Position numbers and translations under genes: made by a program. Under the pieces are notes generated by a model. That model was not told the DNA's origin. It searched no databases and saw nothing but the letters and a program-made list of their open reading frames with translations. Source: Bacillota bacterium (GTDB lineage Bacteria; Bacillota_A; Clostridia; Peptostreptococcales; Anaerovoracaceae). From it: 5,433 nt of DNA. Where the stretch lies: contig JAFRWQ010000051.1 in assembly GCA_017437925.1 (NCBI GenBank), forward strand, positions 1 to 5,433, written 5' to 3'. Positions 1 to 4,750 of this stretch are shown here, in pieces (positions within the stretch are counted from its first letter, which is position 1; each line of letters begins with the position of its first letter).

Positions 1-48
1 AAGATCAGCTATCTTGACGCCGATCATGAGAAACTGATACTTATATAG
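1..48 (+). CDS. Possible C-terminal end of an upstream gene (partial)
   Basis: Frame 1 is open from the window edge to a TAG at 46-48 and reads KISYLDADHEKLILI. The other two forward frames close sooner. The stretch ends just before an AT-rich region with a promoter, which is where an upstream gene would be expected to finish. Fifteen residues are too few to recognise a family, and an open run this short can arise by chance. No function is proposed. Confidence 0.35.
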   Translation, partial: KISYLDADHEKLILI

Positions 49-54
49 CTTCTT

Positions 55-75
55 ACGGAGAGATCTGTCCGTTTT
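55..75 (+). terminator. Weak candidate intrinsic terminator for the upstream gene
   Basis: ACGGA (55-59) and TCCGT (68-72) can form a 5-bp stem around an 8-nt loop, followed by TTTT (72-75) and then AA. It lies just after the putative upstream stop. The short stem and short T-run make it weak compared with the strong terminator at 372-412. Confidence 0.3.
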
Positions 76-99
76 AACTGCAAATTTGCCGCAAAAAGC

Positions 100-128
100 T
101 TGACATGTAAACAAAAAAGTGGCATATT
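100..128 (+). promoter_or_regulatory. Sigma-A-type promoter of the operon
   Basis: A perfect -35 box TTGACA (100-105) is followed after 17 bp by CATATT (123-128), a 4/6 match to TATAAT. The predicted start of transcription is near 134-136, about 15 nt before the first paired bases of the T-box Stem I, so the whole leader would be transcribed. A 6-bp dyad, AACAAA (110-115) and TTTGTT (127-132), overlaps the spacer and -10 box and could be an operator. The promoter call comes from sequence match and position only. Confidence 0.65.
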
Positions 129-234
129 TGTTCCCAAGTGAATATAAAAAAGCTGTGACGAAGACGGTAGGAGCAGTGCTGCTTACAGAGAGCCGGGGAT
201 GCTGAGATCCCGGCGGCAAGAGGCTTCAATACCC

Positions 235-237
235 ATC
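235..237 (+). promoter_or_regulatory. T-box specifier codon AUC (Ile)
   Basis: AUC sits on the 3' side of the Stem I specifier loop, immediately before A238 and the run CUUCCGAGC. In characterised T-boxes the specifier triplet is followed by a conserved purine and a similar ACUUCGAGC-type strand; the glycine glyQ leader, for example, has GGC before ACUUCGAGC. Shifting the reading to neighbouring triplets, such as ACC (231-233) for Thr, breaks this spacing and uses bases that pair with GGUA (166-169). Confidence 0.85.
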
Positions 238-342
238 ACTTCCGAGCTGAAGGTCCGAGATCCTTTGGAAAGTAGGCGCCTTCCGTGATTGCTGCGTTAA
301 GGCATAAGGCTTGTTGGAGCCTGAGCGGCGCGAGAGCGCAAA

Positions 343-383
343 TTGAGTGGTACCGCGGGTACGGATATTCCGGCTCGTCTCAA
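343..383 (+). promoter_or_regulatory. T-box antiterminator with UGGU acceptor-binding bulge
   Basis: The conserved T-box sequence GAGUGGUACCGCGG occupies 345-358. UUGAG (343-347) can pair with CUCAA (379-383), and GCGGG (355-359) with CUCGU (374-378, including G-U pairs). This leaves the 7-nt bulge UGGUACC (348-354). UGGU (348-351) would pair with the ACCA end of an uncharged tRNA. Its variable base is U, which matches discriminator A73 of tRNA-Ile. This helix uses 374-383 and so excludes the terminator stem. Confidence 0.92.
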
Positions 384-412
384 GTTTTTGCTTGAGACGG
401 GCCTTTTGTTTT
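372..412 (+). terminator. T-box intrinsic terminator (regulated)
   Basis: GGCUCGUCUCAAG (372-384) and CUUGAGACGGGCC (391-403) form a 13-bp stem with one U-G pair and a 6-nt loop UUUUUG, followed by UUUUGUUUU (404-412). This is a strong rho-independent terminator. Its 5' arm overlaps the 3' arm of the antiterminator, so the two structures are mutually exclusive: charged tRNA-Ile should favour termination and uncharged tRNA readthrough. Confidence 0.95.
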
Positions 413-448
413 ACCAACATGAAACGGGAAGGCTCCGCCCCATAAGAA

Positions 449-454
449 AAGGAG
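449..454 (+). promoter_or_regulatory. Ribosome binding site fixing the start of the acyl-CoA synthetase
   Basis: AAGGAG lies 5 nt upstream of the ATG at 460. It decides between this start and an in-frame upstream GTG-type start at 343. The latter lies inside the T-box core and terminator and would translate structured leader RNA. Confidence 0.88.
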
Positions 455-459
455 AAAAA

Positions 460-2727
460 ATGAGCACACACAGTTCCCAGAGCCAACTGGCCGAGATCGC
501 AGGGCGTATCAAAGAGCTGAGGGACATCTTCGGTTACAGCACCGCCGTCATGGCTGAAAAGACCGGCATCAGCGAGAAGGAATACAGGGATTACGAGACC
601 GGCCTGGTCGATTTCCCCTTCACCTTCACCTACAAGTGCGCCCAGGTCTTCGGCGTGCAGATGACCGAGCTTCTCGAAGGCCACAGCGCAAAGCTCAGGT
701 CCTACACAGTGACCAGAAAGGGCCAGGGTCAGAACACCGCAAAAGAAGAGGGCATAGAGATCACCAACCTGGCTCCCAATCTGGCCAACAAACTGGGAGA
801 ACCCTACTACGTCAAGTATGAGTACTCCTCAAAGCAGCAGAACATGCCCATACACACCACCACCCACGCGGGCCAGGAGTTCGACTACGTGGTCAGCGGC
901 TCCCTGCTGGTACAGGTGGGAGACAACCGCGAAGTGCTGAGAGAAGGCGACAGCATACTCTACAACAGTTCCACTCCCCACGGAATGATAGCCGTGGACG
1001 GCAGGGACTGCGAGTTCCTTGCCATCATCTTCCCGGGTGAAGAGACTCCCGAAGAAGACATAATGGAGACCGTGATCTCGGCCCGCTCCACCACCCAGCT
1101 CATCGCGGAGAAGTACGTCAAGACCGCAGAAGACCGCCGCGGAGCCCTTACCTCCATACACTTTGAAAACACCGACGATTTCAACTTCGGCTTCGATATA
1201 GTGGACGCAATCTCGGCCAAGTATCCCGATAAGCTTGCCATGATACATCTGGACAAGTACATGAGGGAGCGCCGCTTCAGCTTTAAGGACATGACAGAGG
1301 AGTCCAACAGGACAGCTAACTACTTCAGGTCCCTGGGAATAAGGAAGGGCGACAAGGTCATGCTGGTCTTAAAGCGCCACTACCAGTTCTGGTTCTGCAT
1401 GCTGGCCCTTGAAAAGATAGGGGCCGTGGCCATCCCCGCAACCTATCTCCTTAAGGAGCACGACTTCGAGTACCGCTTCAACGCAGCCTCGGTCAAGGCC
1501 ATAGTCTGCACCGCCGACGGAGACACCGCCGACATGGTGGACGCCGTGCAGGACCGCTGCCCCAGCCTTGAGCTCAAGGTCATGGTGGGCGGAAGAGCCC
1601 CCGGCTGGCACGACTTCGACGAAGAGTACCAGATGTACAGGAAGACCTTCAGAAGGCCCGCCGACTGCTCCGCGGGAGACGATACCGCCATCATGTTCTT
1701 CTCCAGCGGCACCACCGGCAACCCCAAGATGGTGAAGCATTCCCACACCTACTCCCTCGGTCACTTCGTCACAGCCCGCTACTGGCACTGCTGCGAGAGG
1801 GACGGCCTGCACCTTACCATATCGGACACCGGCTGGGGCAAGTCCCTCTGGGGCAAGTTCTACGGCCAGTGGCTCTGCGAAGGAGCGGTCTTCGTATACG
1901 ACTTCGAGCGCTTCAACGCCCAGGACATACTCCCCCTGTTCAAGGAGTACAACATCACCACCTTCTGCGCTCCCCCCACCATGCTGCGCATGATGATAAA
2001 GGAAGACCTGAGCAATTACGATTTCTCGTCGGTCCACCACATGACCACCGCAGGAGAAGCCCTGAACCCCGAGGTCTACAGGCAGTTCGAGCAAAAGACC
2101 GGCCTTCAGATCATGGAGGGCTTCGGCCAGACCGAGACCACCCTGACCATCGCCAACCTCACCGGGACCACGGTCAAGATAGGCTCCATGGGCAAAGCCA
2201 GCCCCCAGTACAAGGTGGTGCTGATGAGCAGGGACGGCAGGCTCTGCCCCGACGGCGAGACCGGAGAGATATGCATAGACCTGAGCGAAGGGGCGCCGGC
2301 GGGACTCTTCCAGGAATATTACAGGGATCCCGAACTGACCTCCCAGGTCATTAAGGACGGCTACTATCACACCGGCGACACCGCCTGGCGCGACGAGGAC
2401 GGATACTTCTGGTACGTGGGCAGGGTCGACGACATCATCAAGTCCAGCGGCTACCGCATAGGGCCCTTCGAGATAGAGAGCGTCATTATGGAGCTTCCTT
2501 ACGTGCTGGAATGCGGAGTCTCGGCGGCTCCCGACGAGGTAAGGGGCCAGATCGTAAAGGCCAGCGTGGTGCTGGTCAAGGGCAAGGAGCCCAGTGAGGA
2601 GCTGAAAAAAGAGATACAGGACTACGTCAAAAAGCACACAGCTCCCTACAAATACCCCAGGCTTGTGGTATTTAAGGACAGCCTGCCAAAGACGGTCAGC
2701 GGAAAGATCAAGCGCAGCGAACTCTAG
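460..2727 (+). CDS. HTH-cupin-acyl-CoA synthetase fusion (AMP-forming)
   Basis: The 755-residue protein has three parts. Residues about 13-73 are an XRE-type helix-turn-helix (IKELRDIFGYST..MAEKTGIS..YRDYETG). Residues about 115-192 are a cupin fold with candidate metal ligands H132, H136, E140 and H174. Residues about 235-755 are a complete ANL-superfamily adenylate-forming ligase. Its motifs are the P-loop SSGTTGNPK (415-423), GFGQTE (554-559), YHTGD (636-640), the hinge GRVDDIIKSSGYR (654-666), and catalytic K749 in KTVSGKIKR. The ligase part (about 520 residues) is of normal length and resembles acetyl/medium-chain acyl-CoA synthetases (SDTGW at 455-459). It should convert a short or branched carboxylic acid, ATP and CoA to acyl-CoA, AMP and PPi in the cytoplasm. 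As first gene after the Ile T-box, next to a branched-chain aminotransferase and a VOR-type enzyme, its likely substrates are 2-methylbutyrate and related acids; propionate is an alternative. The HTH-cupin part looks like a stand-alone regulator joined in frame. No frameshift is seen. Substrate and any DNA binding are inferred. Confidence 0.93.
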   Translation: MSTHSSQSQLAEIAGRIKELRDIFGYSTAVMAEKTGISEKEYRDYETGLVDFPFTFTYKCAQVFGVQMTELLEGHSAKLRSYTVTRKGQGQNTAKEEGIEITNLAPNLANKLGEPYYVKYEYSSKQQNMPIHTTTHAGQEFDYVVSGSLLVQVGDNREVLREGDSILYNSSTPHGMIAVDGRDCEFLAIIFPGEETPEEDIMETVISARSTTQLIAEKYVKTAEDRRGALTSIHFENTDDFNFGFDIVDAISAKYPDKLAMIHLDKYMRERRFSFKDMTEESNRTANYFRSLGIRKGDKVMLVLKRHYQFWFCMLALEKIGAVAIPATYLLKEHDFEYRFNAASVKAIVCTADGDTADMVDAVQDRCPSLELKVMVGGRAPGWHDFDEEYQMYRKTFRRPADCSAGDDTAIMFFSSGTTGNPKMVKHSHTYSLGHFVTARYWHCCERDGLHLTISDTGWGKSLWGKFYGQWLCEGAVFVYDFERFNAQDILPLFKEYNITTFCAPPTMLRMMIKEDLSNYDFSSVHHMTTAGEALNPEVYRQFEQKTGLQIMEGFGQTETTLTIANLTGTTVKIGSMGKASPQYKVVLMSRDGRLCPDGETGEICIDLSEGAPAGLFQEYYRDPELTSQVIKDGYYHTGDTAWRDEDGYFWYVGRVDDIIKSSGYRIGPFEIESVIMELPYVLECGVSAAPDEVRGQIVKASVVLVKGKEPSEELKKEIQDYVKKHTAPYKYPRLVVFKDSLPKTVSGKIKRSEL

Positions 2728-2778
2728 CTGCTCATGATATAACTACAATGATCCCAATTTTAAGAAAGGAATAGAAAA

Positions 2779-3876
2779 ATGGAATACAAATTCCCGGTAA
2801 CCAGGACCACCAATCCCAAACCCAGACCCCAGGATGAGAGCAAGCTGGGCTTCGCCCGCTACTTCACCGACCACATGTTCGTCATGGAATGGGACGAAGG
2901 CATAGGCTGGCATGACGGCAGGGTAGTGCCCCATGAGCCCATACTCATCGAGCCCGCCTCCTGCGTCCTCCACTACGCCCAGATGATGTTCGAGGGCATG
3001 AAGGCCTACCGCAGCCCCGAAGGAGAGATACTGCTCTTCAGACCCGACATGAACGCCAAGCGCATGGCAAGGACCAACGAGCGCATGTGCATGCCCGAGC
3101 TTCCCGCGGACCTCTTCCTGGCCGCCATCAAGGCCGTGGTCACCGAGGACGCCGACTGGATACCCACTTCACCCGGCACCGCCCTCTACATCAGGCCCTT
3201 CATGTTCGGAGACGAGGTATCCTTCTCCGTGCTTCCCGCAAAGCATTACCGCTTCATGATCATCCTTAGCCCCACCGGCTCTTACTACGCCGCCAACGAC
3301 GGAGGCCTCCACGCCACCCGCATCTACGTGCAGGACAAGTACATCAGAGCCGCCAAGGGCGGCACCGGCTACGCCAAGGTCGGAGGCAACTACGGCGGCG
3401 GCATGAGGGCTTCCCAGGACGCCATGAAGTACGACTGCAAGGACGTGCTCTGGCTGGACGCCGCTGAGCACAAGTACGTTGAAGAGATAGGCACCTCCAA
3501 CGCCTTCTTCGTGTTCAAGGATGAGGTCGTGACCGCTCCCCTGGACAGCGGCACCATACGCCCCGGCATCACCAGGGACTCTGTCATCCAGCTGCTCAGG
3601 AGCTGGGGCGTCAAGGTCTCCGAGAGAAAGCTCTCCATAGACGACGTCATCGAGGGCAGCAAGACCGGAGATCTGCAGGAGATCTTCGCCAGCGGCACCG
3701 CGGCCGTCATCTCTCCCATAGGCACCCTCAACGTTGAGGGCACCGACTACGTGGTCAACGGAGGCAAGGTCGGACCCACTTCCCAGAAGCTCTACGACAA
3801 CCTCTACGGCATGCAGACCGGCACCGTGCCCGACACCATGGGCTGGACCTACAAGCTGGGCCTGGTAGTCAAGTAG
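2779..3876 (+). CDS. ilvE: Branched-chain amino acid aminotransferase
   Basis: This is a 365-residue fold-type IV PLP enzyme that exchanges the amino group between glutamate and the 2-oxoacids of Ile, Val and Leu. The Schiff-base lysine is K200 in GYAKVGGNYGGGM. EEIGTSN (235-241) matches the PLP-binding glutamate loop (EVGT in homologues), and FASGTAAVISPIG (303-315) is the phosphate-binding GTA region. The N-terminal FEGMKAYR (71-78) and FRPDMNAKRM (87-96) are also typical. The length fits the longer BCAT type (about 350-365 residues). The start is supported by AAAGGA (2765-2770), 8 nt upstream. The 51-bp gap from the ligase gene holds no terminator, so it shares the T-box transcript. In the proposed assimilatory route it makes the last step, 3-methyl-2-oxopentanoate to isoleucine. 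It could equally serve Val and Leu. The GGGM following GGNY departs from the AxSL I recall in common BCATs. Confidence 0.94.
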   Translation: MEYKFPVTRTTNPKPRPQDESKLGFARYFTDHMFVMEWDEGIGWHDGRVVPHEPILIEPASCVLHYAQMMFEGMKAYRSPEGEILLFRPDMNAKRMARTNERMCMPELPADLFLAAIKAVVTEDADWIPTSPGTALYIRPFMFGDEVSFSVLPAKHYRFMIILSPTGSYYAANDGGLHATRIYVQDKYIRAAKGGTGYAKVGGNYGGGMRASQDAMKYDCKDVLWLDAAEHKYVEEIGTSNAFFVFKDEVVTAPLDSGTIRPGITRDSVIQLLRSWGVKVSERKLSIDDVIEGSKTGDLQEIFASGTAAVISPIGTLNVEGTDYVVNGGKVGPTSQKLYDNLYGMQTGTVPDTMGWTYKLGLVVK

Positions 3877-3886
3877 TTTGAGCGGA

Positions 3887-4522
3887 ATGAAGAGACTGTC
3901 TCTTTTCTGCGGCCACTACGGCAGCGGCAAGACCAATATCGCGGTCAACTACGCGGTCTGGCTGAAGGAGCAGGGGAAAAGGGTCACCATAGCCGACCTC
4001 GACATAGTAAACCCCTACTTCAGGACCAAGGACAGCGAGGAGATGCTCAAGGAAGCCGGGGTAAACTTCCTCTCCCTTCCCTATGCCAACACCAACATAG
4101 ACATGCCCACGGTGCCAAGCGAGGCTTACGCCCTCTTCAGGCCCGAGATAGGCCACTGCGTGCTCGACATAGGGGGAGACGACAGGGGAGCCTACGTGCT
4201 GGGCCAGTTCGCCTCCTTCATACTGGGGGAGAACGACTACGAGATGTTCTTCGTCGTCAACTTCTTCAGGCCCCTGACCCCCGATCCCGAAAGGGCCATT
4301 GAGGTCATGAGGGAGATAGAGGCTGCCTGCGGCATAGGCTTCACCTCCATAGTGAACAACTCCAACCTGGGAAGCTGGACCGACATGGCCATGGTAAAGG
4401 AAAGCGAGGTCAAGGCTCTGAAGCTTTCAGAGATGACCGGACTTCCTATCGCCATGACCTGCGTGGGGAAGGATCTGGCCGGGGAGGGTTACTTCCCGCT
4501 GGTGCTGCAGAAGAGTTACTGA
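3887..4522 (+). CDS. P-loop ATPase of the ParA/CobQ-like (SIMIBI) type
   Basis: The 211-residue cytoplasmic protein starts MKRLSLFCGHYGSGKTN. The Walker A motif is GHYGSGKT (9-16) with K15. ADLDIVNPYFR (36-46) corresponds to the switch I region of MinD/ParA-like proteins, and VLDIGGDDRG (92-101) to Walker B/switch II. The deviant Walker A lysine of true ParA/MinD (KGGxGKT) is replaced by H10, and no CxxC motif of Mrp/Nbp35 cluster carriers is present. I do not recognise a demonstrated function. It lies 10 bp after the aminotransferase and 20 bp before the oxidoreductase subunits, so a role in maturation or control of that Fe-S/thiamine enzyme is possible but only inferred. Start: ATG 3887 directly follows AGCGGA, while an in-frame TTG at 3878 would add three residues (MSG). 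Neither has a well-spaced ribosome site, which suggests translational coupling to the gene above. Confidence 0.85.
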   Translation: MKRLSLFCGHYGSGKTNIAVNYAVWLKEQGKRVTIADLDIVNPYFRTKDSEEMLKEAGVNFLSLPYANTNIDMPTVPSEAYALFRPEIGHCVLDIGGDDRGAYVLGQFASFILGENDYEMFFVVNFFRPLTPDPERAIEVMREIEAACGIGFTSIVNNSNLGSWTDMAMVKESEVKALKLSEMTGLPIAMTCVGKDLAGEGYFPLVLQKSY

Positions 4523-4542
4523 GATAGCAGGAGGATAATACA

Positions 4543-4746
4543 ATGGCAAAACTGAGCTTCGACAGGGAGCGCTGCAAGGGCTGCGGCCTTTGCGTGGACG
4601 CCTGTCCCAAGGGACTGCTCGTTTTGAGCGAAAAGATCAACAAGAAGGGGCATCCGGCGGCTGAGATCACCGATCAGGAAGCCTGCATAGGCTGCGCCAT
4701 GTGCGCGACCATGTGCCCCGACTGCGTAATCACGGTAGAGAGGTGA
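4543..4746 (+). CDS. 2x[4Fe-4S] ferredoxin-type subunit of the 2-oxoacid:ferredoxin oxidoreductase
   Basis: This 67-residue protein has two classical cluster motifs. The first is [12 protein letters not shown] (C11, C14, C17, C21) and the second is [12 protein letters not shown] (C48, C51, C54, C58). As usual in bacterial-type ferredoxins, the fourth cysteine of each set should bind the other cluster. C61 is extra. The two motifs are separated by a loop of about 26 residues ([14 protein letters not shown]), which is typical of the delta/ferredoxin subunit of multi-subunit VOR/KOR enzymes rather than of a free ferredoxin. It would pass electrons between the thiamine centre and soluble ferredoxin. 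AGGAGG (4529-4534), 8 nt upstream, fixes the start, and the next gene begins 4 nt after its stop. Naming of this subunit varies between organisms (VorC or VorD), so no symbol is given. Confidence 0.93.
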   Translation: MAKLSFDRERCKGCGLCVDACPKGLLVLSEKINKKGHPAAEITDQEACIGCAMCATMCPDCVITVER

Positions 4747-4750
4747 GGAC

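Larger units (their letters stand above)
149..412 (+). promoter_or_regulatory. T-box riboswitch leader, isoleucine-specific (AUC specifier)
   Basis: This is a cis-acting leader RNA that binds a specific tRNA and lets transcription continue only when that tRNA is uncharged. Stem I spans about 151-248. The basal AGCU (151-154) pairs with AGCU (245-248), and GUGACGA (155-161) facing CCGAG gives the K-turn region. GGUA (166-169) pairs with UACC (230-233), and GGAGC (170-174) with GCUUC (223-227). The AGAGA bulge (187-191) and the apical hairpin 192-214 follow. The specifier loop carries AUC (235-237) followed by ACUUCCGAGC, the usual context of T-box specifier codons, so the expected ligand is tRNA-Ile(GAU). 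GGAA (267-270)/UUCC (281-284) and AGGCU (307-311)/AGCCU (318-322) make the linker hairpin and Stem III. The T-box core, antiterminator and terminator complete the element. Ile starvation should raise expression of the genes below. Presence of the T-box is very secure; the Ile assignment is strong but rests on reading the loop by eye. Confidence 0.95.

Noticed and set aside
231..233. ACC (Thr) as an alternative T-box specifier
   Set aside because: These bases pair with GGUA (166-169), and the conserved purine-CUUC-CGAGC spacing fits only AUC at 235-237.
419..445. Mini-ORF MKREGSAP between the terminator and the first gene, considered as a leader peptide
   Set aside because: It has no Ile, Val or Leu codons, no clear ribosome site and no second attenuator. 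The T-box already explains the regulation.
343..459. N-terminal extension of the acyl-CoA synthetase reading frame by 39 codons
   Set aside because: These codons lie in the T-box core, antiterminator and terminator. They have no ribosome site, while AAGGAG is placed correctly before ATG 460.
226..684. Minus-strand open frame across the leader and first gene
   Set aside because: It runs through the T-box Stem I, terminator and HTH domain in antisense; the structured leader explains this DNA.
1869..2354. Open frame in a second forward frame inside the ligase gene
   Set aside because: Arg/His/Pro-rich shadow of the real frame, which is intact and carries all the ligase motifs.
1369..2637. Long open frame of 422 codons on the minus strand
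   Set aside because: It is antisense to the adenylate-forming domain, with low-complexity Gly/Val/Ala/His-rich translation expected from GC-rich codon bias. No family motif or ribosome site is seen.
2728..2778. Possible terminator or second promoter between the ligase and aminotransferase genes
   Set aside because: No GC-rich hairpin with a T-run and no convincing -35/-10 pair were found in these 51 bp; only the ribosome site stands out.
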